Source: Pseudovirgaria hyperparasitica
Lineage: Eukaryota > Ascomycota > Dothideomycetes > Acrospermales > Acrospermaceae
Direction: 5' to 3'
Assembly: GCF_010093815.1 (NCBI RefSeq)
Contig: NW_022985561.1
Span: 190,045 to 254,044, forward strand
DNA: 64,000 nt
Positions within the stretch are counted from its first letter, which is position 1. Each line of letters starts with the position of its first letter. Under the pieces are notes generated by a model that was not told the DNA's origin, did no database searches, and saw only the letters and a program-made list of their open reading frames with translations. The translations under genes were made by a program, and so were the position numbers. Positions 35,601 to 44,392 of the stretch are shown here, piece after piece.

Positions 35601-35630
35601 GTCACGGTCTTTTTTTCGGGAGAAAGCCAT
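32622..35630 (-). CDS. Large coiled-coil protein of unknown function
   Basis: Single exon; the first ATG in frame is at 35630 (MAFSRKKDRDRP), giving 1002 residues. I do not recognise it. The first about 420 residues are disordered: basic start, a degenerate Gln-rich tract of roughly 12-residue units (QLNLQTMQPQVA, QPQVEEVQSWA, ETQGHVKETQLEVEN), then Glu-rich sequence. A central 350-residue block (starting around FKSVLHALVVVCSRAEVD) looks folded and mostly helical, with aromatic clusters such as RGGAKWYSKTKWYESNVKF. It is followed by a strong coiled coil (EDDARRARDLEAELESQKKA) and a low-complexity Ser/Thr/Phe-rich end. No membrane segment or signal peptide. Probably a cytosolic or nuclear scaffold (inference). 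Confidence 0.75.
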   Translation of the reverse strand: MAFSRKKDRDRPAISSTTHRSIRSAIKHKWSALVHTHKRADPVSDHAFTNKPVSTTTGSHTCVKDPSTRASSANSGQNEGGQEEIAKTQRRRRLQKWLKRSRKGVLRESRSPENSEGFGDTHQQRIRPLVEESQLNLQTMQPQVAAGQAQGESAQPQVEEVQSWAEDSQSNAIETQGHVKETQLEVENPRLSDGQASSSNSPIATPGQAIMDSTSPCTLEVILKPDFEGMIAKVRCWASREDVLQEHINSPEKAIEHEEEACEEIEERVEEAVYEGQETVKGSDKNDNEDDDENKSGAEDIEEAKRGRIDGQIVLNIESVASQTEANPHIAEQTPLVVEPTGEIVDRHEPPGRLGDLPDVQSSTPVSMNKQLLSDKKDRTTGSSAMDGGSGRLTNMNQVKAPAWNMVSWVDYRLPETRVRELTTDEDLPASSFEELGFGNDSGPQMCAANNNTIDGRDMLLKSFKSVLHALVVVCSRAEVDILEAEFGQGLVYIDTAIYKLANIEEYRRRMKHYTEAVVKLLTQYTSTVEHQARSRITNKLRKSLQTELAEMMDECLQLVQDWAAELDIQPPPGVHDQTNSWTWSADWPEEEIFRGGAKWYSKTKWYESNVKFRTKARISDDKRSVCLVTLIEDFFRMHFHAIFEPFEQLHKPELDELRASITRARDMVTRVIPGREDATELNYVLTTLSECRHEMDLKIIQLGTADIEKVTRRLAFVHLATTVSKRFVGRHGQGIEYAQDSGELSRKVTRMFKRLKTTIVNLEDRAPRMEFTDPEQLCIALDNFERKLDEFGYTFEIIRDLENEIFDVLTQEDDARRARDLEAELESQKKAAREALEKQQERLNINVEQNPICLNYTGGNNPPARPIKPKKHRATRPGTGASSEKRTNVGVSEQEQSAQQTDKPNTFVSFMDGSAPSTFTFGSTSLPQFKTGLQTTGVTSEEQQSTKAADKPPVSINGDFFPSFSSTSVSNKGPDIETHRNSQDDASSLPDYEDDDDKTTS

Positions 35631-36085
35631 GATGATGCTATGATGTATGTGATGTACTGAAATTTGCAAGGCTGGCTTAAGTGTTCACTGGTGACTCGTG
35701 TCAGGGATAGAACTGATGTTGCAGCTGATGCATGGCTCGGGATATGCTAGGGCTTACACTGGTTTACTGCGAGAGCATTTGGAGATGCTTGTGGGTGGGA
35801 TAGAGAGAGTGGACAGTTCATAGGAAGATAAAGGATTTGGTGTTGAGAACAGACTGTGGAAAGTAAGTGGAAATGTTGCTATAAGTAAAAATTGCATTAC
35901 AAAGCGATTGTACGATGTGTTTGGGGCGTTTGCTGATCACAGAGTGCACAGTCCCTATCCCAAGTGAACGACGTTGACAGCAGAACCTTGATAGTATTGT
36001 GAGGAGTGAACAGAGACAGAACAAAGAAACTCGCGCAGTCAAGGCTGTGTCTCAACCCGAGAACAATGGTTGTTCGTTCGGGCAT
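35631..36085. other. Promoter of coiled-coil gene; 3' side of TDT transporter
   Basis: No supported gene in this 0.45 kb stretch between two minus-strand genes. Confidence 0.5.
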
Positions 36086-37489
36086 TTATTCATCTGTATC
36101 CTCGTCTGTTCCAGGCCACATAATGTCTTTCTTGATGTATGCACTGATATTGTGGTAGAAAACGAAGATCCAGACACAGACAAGTATGCCACTCAGACCA
36201 CTGCCCATCCACTTCACAATCTCACTACCTAACTCTTCCCCAATGTTGATTGTAGCAATCACAAACCCGGTATTAGGAAAAACCATTGCCCACCAGCCCA
36301 GCGTAAACCTTCTCGGTGGTCTAAGAACGACCAAACTGAATGCGAGGCACACCAACCAAAAAGAGGGAAGCCAGAGAAAGATTGCCTGAACGAATGAAGT
36401 GAATTTTACGGTCGAAACTTCGACGATATTACCACGGAGAGAGAGGGGAGTTGCGGTCGGTACAGCGTCAGCCATCCGGATGAGAGCTGAAGCAGTAAAC
36501 GATAGAGGTGCACCACTGATGAACATTTCCGGGCGGTGATCGCGTCCAGGCAGGCCCGCTTGCATGAGTCGCCCAATAAGCTGGCCATACATGAATATTG
36601 CAACCCAAAAACCTAGACCTTGAGCAGCAAGACCAACTATTAACAGTGGTGCCCTGGATATTTCCTCGATATCTGGCCCGATCACGCCAGCGACGGTTCC
36701 GGTTAGCATGATTGGAAACATAGGAAGCATCCAGGATGGGGTCATCTTCGCAAGCGGATATGTGTGTGCGGCGAATAGGAATGTGTATTGACTGATAGCC
36801 ATGAGAAAAGAGCAAATGAAGTATGAGTAGAAAAGGATTTCGACTGTACGAACGAGCTCATCCTTAGTTGACTCGCTAGCAAGGTGGATTATGTAGGTGC
36901 GAGTGCCAGTAAGAAGGGAGGCGGTGCTGAGGAGGCACGTTGGCACGAACAGACCTTCACGATGATGCGAGATGGATCGCTTCATGGTGGATGGAAACAT
37001 TATAAAGCGTGCGAGCATGACTGTACATGCGGAGAGGAAGAGGAAGGCCGTGAGGCAGTAAAACGCAAGTCCCGTCTCGAAGAGGCCTGGAAATATGTGT
37101 GGCTGCATTTCCAAAATTATTGCGATGCCTCCAGTGGACATAGGAAGGCTGAACCAAGCCCATGTAAAATGTCGAATGCGTTCTTTGAGACTGACGCTGG
37201 ACTTAGCAGACTTGTTGATAGGCTTTTCGATGCCCAGTACTGCATTTTCGTCATAGGCTGCGTTTGGTACTGTTCCGGTCTCTCTGGACAATGGCTTTAG
37301 AGACTGCTCCAGAAGTTCGTACGTGCTTTCTCCTGATTTTTGTTGTCCAAAGGCTGCTGCCACGGAAGGAACCAGTGGTATTCTTGGAGGCTGCCTGGGG
37401 TTGTTTTCGACCGATGGGTATAGCCTATACTGAGTTGGCTTCCTCTCGACGTCAAGGAGGTATGGCCGAGGGCGATAGCCATGCGTCAT
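36086..37489 (-). CDS. TDT-family membrane transporter (Mae1 malate / Ssu1 sulfite type)
   Basis: Single exon. The frame is open upstream but the first ATG is at 37489 (MTHGYRPRPY), giving 467 residues. A disordered cytosolic N-terminus of about 115 residues leads into FTWAWFSLPMSTGGIAIILE, the signature of the tellurite-resistance/dicarboxylate transporter family, followed by ten hydrophobic helices. The loop FPSTMKRSISHHREGLFVPT is also typical. Members export sulfite (Ssu1) or move malate and other C4 acids (Mae1). The sequence does not decide between them; the first helix looks closer to malate-type proteins to me. Located at the plasma membrane by family analogy. Confidence 0.87.
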   Translation of the reverse strand: MTHGYRPRPYLLDVERKPTQYRLYPSVENNPRQPPRIPLVPSVAAAFGQQKSGESTYELLEQSLKPLSRETGTVPNAAYDENAVLGIEKPINKSAKSSVSLKERIRHFTWAWFSLPMSTGGIAIILEMQPHIFPGLFETGLAFYCLTAFLFLSACTVMLARFIMFPSTMKRSISHHREGLFVPTCLLSTASLLTGTRTYIIHLASESTKDELVRTVEILFYSYFICSFLMAISQYTFLFAAHTYPLAKMTPSWMLPMFPIMLTGTVAGVIGPDIEEISRAPLLIVGLAAQGLGFWVAIFMYGQLIGRLMQAGLPGRDHRPEMFISGAPLSFTASALIRMADAVPTATPLSLRGNIVEVSTVKFTSFVQAIFLWLPSFWLVCLAFSLVVLRPPRRFTLGWWAMVFPNTGFVIATINIGEELGSEIVKWMGSGLSGILVCVWIFVFYHNISAYIKKDIMWPGTDEDTDE

Positions 37490-39094
37490 GCTATGAGCAA
37501 CCGAGAAGTATCGAATCGAAGGTAGGGACAACGTTCTTCATGCAGATGGAATGTCGCGTTCAATTGGTAGGTAATTGTAGGAGTAGGTACAAGGAAGTCA
37601 GAGAAACCATAGGTGAGTAGAATCACAATGGCTGAGAGTATCTTATTTGACTATGCACAGGAGAGTCAGATGGACTGGATGGAAGTTGTGGCAAACGCCT
37701 TGGGTAGCGACACAAGGATACAAGGGCGAGGTAGATTAAGTTATGATTCGTGTCCAGTACAGATACAGCGCGAAATTTCCAAAGAGTAGGAGGACAGAAG
37801 AGTGCAAGAGCTTCGTTTGGACCGGCAGCAAGCGAGTCATTGGATGTTACCAGATAACCAGACAATTACTCGACGTCATAGCTCGAGGAGAAGAAAACCT
37901 ATATCACTAGGTAGCGGCGTTGGATTAAGGTTGATACATACTCGTGGCTGCCAGGATGTCACTACGGAACGGAGCCTGCACTGGATGATGCCTGATGGTG
38001 TCTCAGCAAGCGTTTGTTAACGTACGAAGCGTTTCAAGCATGCCGAAAGACTCCAAGGCGTGGAATCTAGTATTAGGGAGACCCATCCATGTTTCAATGT
38101 ATGATGCCGTCTTGATGGTGAGGACGTCTCAATGGGGGGTCGTGCACTTTCCCTCTCCCTGTGTAGTTTTTGCCATGCTTAGTGACTGAGTGTTACCGTT
38201 AAAGCGTCACAGAGAATAGACTTAAGCCAGAGAGAACGATGCAACAATGGATAGTGTGCTTTGTCACTCTGTGGACTGGTTACTGGTCTTGCCATAGTCG
38301 TGTGCTATTCGCAGAGTGCTGTCTGGAACAATGCTATCGCAAATCACTACCAAACATCTCGGAGAATGGTAACGGACCGGAACAGATAATTAAGCTGGGC
38401 ACCAATAAAGCTGAATAACTTGGGCGAGGCTGATCTTCAGGGTCTGCAGGATGGCCGATTGGAGGAGAAGGGCTGGTAAGGTTCGTGTGGACAAGTGAGG
38501 TGTCGTGAAACGACCAAAATAAGACATTGACTTTCGGCCTAAACACGTGACTCAACCAAACCTAATGATCCGATGTATCATGATGTATGCAGGTTCAATT
38601 TCTATTTTTAGTCTGGTCTCTAAAGTTCTAGAAGGTTGACTGTTTTACACTACTGCTGCCTATACTATACAAAATTGCGAACATATGTGACTTGACCAGT
38701 ATGTCCTGTGTTTTGTTTCAAAGAAATGCACGCGGAAGGAAGAATTAGAAGTTTTACTACAGCATCTTCTCTTGCCTTCCTTAGGATTACAACGACGTCC
38801 CAAAGGACGACGAGCATGAGAAGTTTCGAGACTTCTTGGGTATCTGATGTATTTACATATGTACGTGATCTTCTGCGCTACAGATCGACCATGGTCTGCT
38901 CTCCTAGAAGCATATTTTGGGCCATTCTCTGGATGGCCAGCATGTTCTAGGAGGTAACGAGATTGTGATCTCTATACGGGCGGGAATGATACCAATCGCG
39001 AATTGGGACCCGAGGATTAGCAAGAAGTTGAGGCCAGACTTTCTCGGTGATTTTGCTGGCTCTCTAATATGGCTTGTGTAGTATTCGATGGGTA
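37490..39094. other. Intergenic, no gene seen
   Basis: 1.6 kb between two minus-strand genes. Short frames exist on both strands (for example 38334-38555 and 38708-38950) but none looks coding. Contains one CACGTGA site near 38544. Confidence 0.5.
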
Positions 39095-40657
39095 TCAACG
39101 AAAACGATGCTCAGAACGCCCCCCGATATTTCTCTCTTTCCTTTTTCGGGAAGTCTCAGATCCGATTTCAGACTGCTCGCCGTCGGCCTCGTCATAGTCC
39201 TTTTCAAGCGCTGGTTTCCGTTCGTTATACCGATCTATTAGAGCTTCGATAACATCCATGGGCAAGTTCTTGAAATTGTCGCTCACTGAGGGACAGCCTT
39301 CCATCAACCTTAGGTTCTCCACCGCTCTCTCCTTGAGCATCCTTATGACATTTGCATCGTTCTTATTCTCGTGGTATTTACCTTCGATATTGTCAAGCGA
39401 GGGATAGAGCTTGTTGTTCCCATTACCCTCTCCATAAAAAGCTTTGGCGTAAGGAACATATTCTGGGAGCTCATTGCTCAGCGTAGCATCTACGCACACA
39501 GCAGTTTCGTGGCACCAGGTACGTGCTACGTTCCGTGGTGTATATCCACCACCACCAAGGATCATCAACGGAAGATTATACCTCTTCACAAACTCGACAC
39601 AAGCACCATGGGACTTGATATTGAGGTTGAACTTCCCCAGTCTGTCCCCACCCAAGGAATCAGCACCACATTGGAGAACGATTGCTGTAGGTTGGTATCT
39701 CTGGATTGTTTCGGCTGTCACATATTCAAAGAGGTCTTTATATTGATCGTCTTCTATCCCATCGTCGATCGGGATGTTGAGTGCATGTGCCGTGCCAGGG
39801 TTGCCTCTGTAAGTGGGACCGGTCTCGTGGATGTCCCCTGTGCCAGGGAAGAACGAGTCGCCAAATTTATGGAATGAAAGAGTGAAGACTCGAGGGGTCG
39901 AGAAGAATGCTTGTTCAACGCCATCACCATGATGAACATCAATATCGATGTACAGAACACGTTGATGATACTTTAGCATGTGATGGATTGCCAGGACGAT
40001 GTCGTTGATGTAGCAGAAGCCAGAAGCTGCATTCTTCTTGGCGTGGTGAAGACCGCCAGACCAGTTGATGGCAATATCAGAAGTTTGATTACAGAGATGT
40101 CGCGCGGCTTCCATGGTCGCGCCTGTGTATATAGTGACGTAGTCCCAGAGGCCGTCGAATACTGGGCAGTCGTTGTATTCGCCGCCGAAGCCGAAAGTTT
40201 CCAAATCTTCCCGATTTTCGTCTGCTTCTTTAGTATCTACCCTTATACTGTTTCAAGTCAGTGTACCGGCTTACAAAATGTCTGGGGGTACATACCGTTT
40301 CAAGAAATTGAGATAAGGCCGCCCATGAAACGCATTCAAATCGTCTAGCGTGGCCTGTGGCGACTCATAAAGGTCCATCGCATTGTGAAGCCCATAAGCC
40401 AGTATTAGTTGCTTCGTCAACGTCAATCTCCAAGGTTTCATTGGATGTGATCTGCCGAAATGATGATATTCTACTCGAGCGTTGTAGTGGAAGGAAACAT
40501 TATGTCCCTTGGGACGTTCGATACCATTTTCCTCTGTAGTTCTGTCGAATATGGAATTCTTTTCTGCGTCGCTCAGTTTGGTCCACTGCAGGGGTAATTC
40601 CGCAGCTTCTTCCTGTGACACCCATTCTTTGACGATATCGTTGGCCCTGAAAGCCAT
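39095..40657 (-). CDS. HOS2: Class I histone deacetylase Hos2/HosA (Set3C type)
   Basis: Two exons: 40657-40296 and 40247-39095; 504 residues. The N-terminal part VSFHYNARVEYHHFGRSHPM followed by KPWRLTLTKQLI is the Hos2/HDAC3-like variant rather than Rpd3. Catalytic landmarks are intact: NWSGGLHHAKKNAASGFCYI (active-site His-His), YIDIDVHHGDGVEQAF (zinc-binding Asp and His) and GGGGYTPRNVARTW (catalytic Tyr). The basic C-terminus (SRKRKERNIGGR) may be a nuclear signal. Family role: deacetylation of H3/H4 in the Set3 complex at transcribed genes. The 48-bp intron joins LKR to IRVDTKEADENREDLETF. The gene is head-to-head with the ING-family gene. Confidence 0.94.
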
Positions 40658-41157
40658 GGCTTCCTTGGTGCAAACTTTCTGCGAGTTGTCGACTATCGGC
40701 GCGTCGTAAGGACGCGAGCAGGCCTCTTTAGATACAACATCCGCGCAAACTGAGAGTAAATAATGTCGGATGTCAGTATGTGCGAGGAGGAAGGCGATAG
40801 AGAGATGTTTGAGGTTGGGTGTACTGCAATCGCGAAAGCACGTGATGGCACGCCCGACGATCTGTACCTACCTCTATAAGTGGGGCAACTGTCAGCCTTA
40901 CAGACCTTGGGGAGCAGACACGGTACCGACGTAACTTCATGCTGCTGAGATTGCGTCCGTCCACCATTCACCCTTCGCATGAGCGGCCATGACACTTATC
41001 ACCGAAGGATTATTCATCTTTCTCCTCTCTCTGGCGCGCACGTAGCCTTCACTATACTGCCCGCTGGTCTTCGACTCTTCCCAAGCTCTGTCCCACACTC
41101 GGCGACCCAAATCAAAAGTGCGATCGAGTAGAAGAGGTCACGGCATCCGCGTAGGCC
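40658..41157. promoter_or_regulatory. Shared divergent promoter of HOS2 and the ING/Yng2-like gene
   Basis: 500 bases between start codons of a histone deacetylase gene and a gene for a probable acetyltransferase-complex subunit. It holds a CACGTGA site at 40839-40845. Whether expression is coupled cannot be seen. Confidence 0.55.
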
Positions 41158-42626
41158 ATGGCTGTGCCAGATGACCCTGCTGCTGTCTTGGAGCACTTCA
41201 TCAACGATGTGGCAAATCTGCCCGCGGAGATAGCACATCTATACGAAGAGATGGAGGCAAAGGAGCAACTGATAGCGGAGTGCAAAGCTACTATCGCGTC
41301 GCGTGATGCCAGTCTCCAAAAGTTCATCAAGCTTAACGGCTGCATACCCACGAATCCGAAAGAAGAGCTGTATGAAAAGGTGATCATGGAGTCATATGCC
41401 AAGGCTGAGGTCTTGATGCGCGAGAGACAAAAGCTAGCAGAGAAAGCAGAACATCTGGTATCGTACTTGAAACCTCACACGAAGAACGGACTGATAAAAG
41501 TGTAGTTGAACCGCCATGTCAAGAAGCTGGACACATACTATCGAAACATGCAAAATGAAGGTTCCGTAACCCTCGATCCAAACCTCCCATCGCTGCTACG
41601 TGACTCTCCGAACTATACAGGCGGGGCCGACTCGTCGCTGTCAACCGGGGTCAATACACCCCTGAACCAGCTATCTGGAAATACTAGTGGAGGTGCAATA
41701 AATGCAGCACACCAGGCAATAATGTCACGGATTGCAGCTACCGCGAGCGCACGAGGGAATTCTCCTGCTGTAGCCACGACTCCACAGGCTCACCCAGTCG
41801 GGGGGCAGCCGGCACAAGCTGTTGCAGCAGTAAATCGCAGCGTACGAGAATTGTCGGTCAGTAGTGATACGAAGCGTCGCCGTCCACACGGCAGTCTGGG
41901 CGCACTTCCACCGCCAAGTTCCAACCTTGCACGGCAATCATCACTCGGGCCAGGAACGCCTAAAGTCAACACGCCAGGTAGTCGTCAAGGGAGCGCAGGA
42001 CCTCGACCGGCGAAGAAAGGCGTGATCCGAAAGGTACCACCAGGACAACAGCTCAGAAAAAAGATGCACAGTGGTGGTATCCGAGCTGGCAACATGTCAC
42101 AAAAGAAAGCACGAACTAAAGTGCCCGGGGTGAATCGAGCTTCTCCTTCTACCACGGCGGATGACGAGAGTGTGCTGAGTGGCGAACAGACAGATGACGA
42201 AAATGCTTCGGCGGGAGGCCCAGATGAACATGGTGCCGAAGAGATGGAAGCAGACGATGAGGACACGACGAAGTACTGCATATGTCATAAAGTCAGCCAT
42301 GGCGACATGGTTGGTAGGTACAAGGTGGACTGATTGAAATGGATTATGCTAACAGGACGGCAGCCTGTGACAACGACACGTGTCCGTATCAATGGTTCCA
42401 GTCAGTATTCGCATGATGCAGTAGAGAACGTGAACTAACGCAGCTTGACAAAGTTGGGGATGCGTTGGAATTACAGAGGAGCCTGCAGGTAAGTGTCGGT
42501 TTGTCTAGCTCTGGCTCGTCGCCTTGATATGCAATACATGGACTGACTGTCTCAGGCGAGTGGTATTGCCCGTCGTGCAGTGAAACGATGGGACCGAAGG
42601 ACAAGAAAAAGACGAAGAAGAAGTAG
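41158..42626 (+). CDS. ING-family PHD-finger protein (Yng2-like, NuA4 subunit)
   Basis: Five exons: 41158-41457, 41506-42313, 42364-42400, 42454-42488, 42556-42626; 416 residues. The ING helical domain fills residues 1-130 (VLEHFINDVANLPAEIAHLY, then RHVKKLDTYYRNMQNEG after intron 1). A disordered Ser/Pro and basic linker follows. The PHD finger lies at about 352-400 and is spread over four exons; only the acceptors at 42363 and 42453 give the full pattern YCICHKVSHGDMVACDN, CPYQWFHWGCVGI, GEWYCPSC. The end is a Lys-rich polybasic tail, as in ING proteins that bind phosphoinositides. ING PHD fingers read H3K4me3; Yng2 activates Esa1 in NuA4. Intron 1 (48 bp) hides an in-frame stop, so the gene is intact only when spliced. 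Confidence 0.92.
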
Positions 42627-43152
42627 GAAGTGGCCATGGGCTTGAGGATGATACATGAGATACCCCTTTGACTAACGGTCTTAAATTTTGATAGATAAAA
42701 CTGGATAGACAACTAAAGCTGGATTGCAGTGACCTCGACACATGGTGTCATCGATGCCGTGAGCAATGTCTGGTCAGTTGCCATGTATGGAGACATTAAG
42801 CCACGTTCATGCAGGGGACGGCGGGTATGTATATGCAAGTTGAGTAGGCGAGAGAGTGATGCGCAGATCAGGAACGGGGATTGGCACGTCATTTCGACGG
42901 AGTATAAACCATCAGCTGTGCTGTGAGATGAGATGACGGCGGAAATAGCAAAGGCATTCATTGCTCAAATCAACCAGCCTTGCACCAAGAAGGATTGAGG
43001 AGATGGTAGTAATAGTAGTAGTGAGGGAGTACCTGTACCTACGCACACCTCAGTGTTGATGAGCATGACAGAGCCGCTGCCGTTCTTCCTGACGAGTCTG
43101 TACGCGTTCCACGGCCGACTTCTACACGTGATGTGAGGAAGATTAAGAATGA

Positions 43153-43190
43153 GAAGAAGAAGAAGAAGAAGAAGAAGAAGAAGAAGAAGA
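43153..43190 (+). repeat. GAA trinucleotide microsatellite
   Basis: About twelve uninterrupted GAA/AGA units. An open frame through it would encode poly-Lys but has no other support. Confidence 0.9.
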
Positions 43191-43750
43191 CGAAGACATC
43201 GTCAACCAGCTACCATTCGTTGATCTCAGCGACCCGTGGAATCAGCATGTCTATGCAATGTGCATGTGCAAGGATGATTTGGAAGAAAGCATTGTTGCGG
43301 AAAATAAAGGCGATGTAATGATATTCACGCACTGCAGAAGGAAAGGCTCCTAAATCAACACGAACTATTTATCATATATGTAATTAGCAAGCCCATCTCA
43401 ATGTAACGGTGAGTTTTGCAAGTTTGTGTTTAATGAGACGATGAAGAGGGGTCAGCAAAAGGTTTGATAATGAGGCGAGTGAATAAGTGAGAGTGTTGAG
43501 TGTTGATCCATTGACGCGGCCGATCGATCGAGCGAGCGATTTAGCCCCCGCGCTTCCTGGCGTTCTGGCTGGTCGAGCGGGCGGAGACTGGAAACACTGG
43601 CGGCCTCTTGGGGAAGAATCAAACTTTCATTCTGCACAAGCGACCGCGCAACCTTAGATTGATGATAGATAGACTGATAGATATATATTATTGGGCCTTG
43701 ATGCCAACTAAATTCCCGGCGCGTTCGTGAGCAGGTTAGGCCAGAGCTGA

Positions 43751-43795
43751 CACACACACGCACACACGCACACACGCACACACAAACCCTAACCC
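43751..43795 (+). repeat. CA-rich microsatellite ending in a telomere-like motif
   Basis: CACACACG-type units followed directly by AAACCCTAACCC, one and a half copies of the fungal telomere repeat CCCTAA. Sits in the promoter of the Spa2-like gene. Confidence 0.75.
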
Positions 43796-44392
43796 AACTG
43801 CCTACTGAGGTGTAGTTTAATACAAAGCCACTCATCACCGACCGACCGAAAGGGGTCCCGCTCTCACCAGCTTGTACCTAATTATCTTCTCCCTCACACG
43901 CTCTCTTTTCTCTCTCACCGTCATTCTTCATCTTCTTCTCTTCTGCTTTTGTCGCTCTTTTGCTCGCGCACCGCTGTTATCGTCCGAAACTTCTTCTTCG
44001 ATTCTGCACCCACACTCCTTTGACTCTGACTCTTTCTCTCTCTCTCGCTCTACTTGTTGCAGCCTGTCTGGCTTTCCCGCCTGCTGCCCTCCTTGACTCC
44101 TCCTGCCTCAGCCAGCCCCGTCCATTCCAGCACGCTACGGCAACCGCGCGCGATTTGTCTGATCACGAACAAACTCATTTCTCACTCCTGACAACATTTG
44201 TCTCACTCTCACTTCCTGTGCGCGAATACGTCCAAAAGTCGCCTGCAACGCTCCTTGTTCCGCGATTCCTCCATAGCGTCTCCTCTCCTGTCTTACCTGG
44301 GAGCCAAGACCTTGCCGGACCCTTGCAAGCGCGCTCCTGGTGTCCTCGTAACAGCGTGCCCAGATTATTCTCACCTTTCCTTCCGCTGAACA

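Larger units (their letters stand above)
42627..44392. other. Intergenic with microsatellites and pyrimidine-rich leader
   Basis: 1.77 kb without a supported gene. It contains a GAA run (43153-43190), a CA-rich run with a telomere-like AAACCCTAACCC at 43784-43795, and a CT-rich tract at about 43,880-44,060 that is typical of strong fungal promoters or leaders and belongs to the Spa2-like gene. Confidence 0.6.

Noticed and set aside
41458-41505. ING-family gene looks broken by an in-frame stop
   Set aside because: The stop lies in a 48-bp intron with GT..AG ends; splicing restores the conserved HLLNRHVKKLD junction.
43133-43318. Plus-strand frame with a poly-Lys run
   Set aside because: It is a translation of the GAA microsatellite and has no other support.
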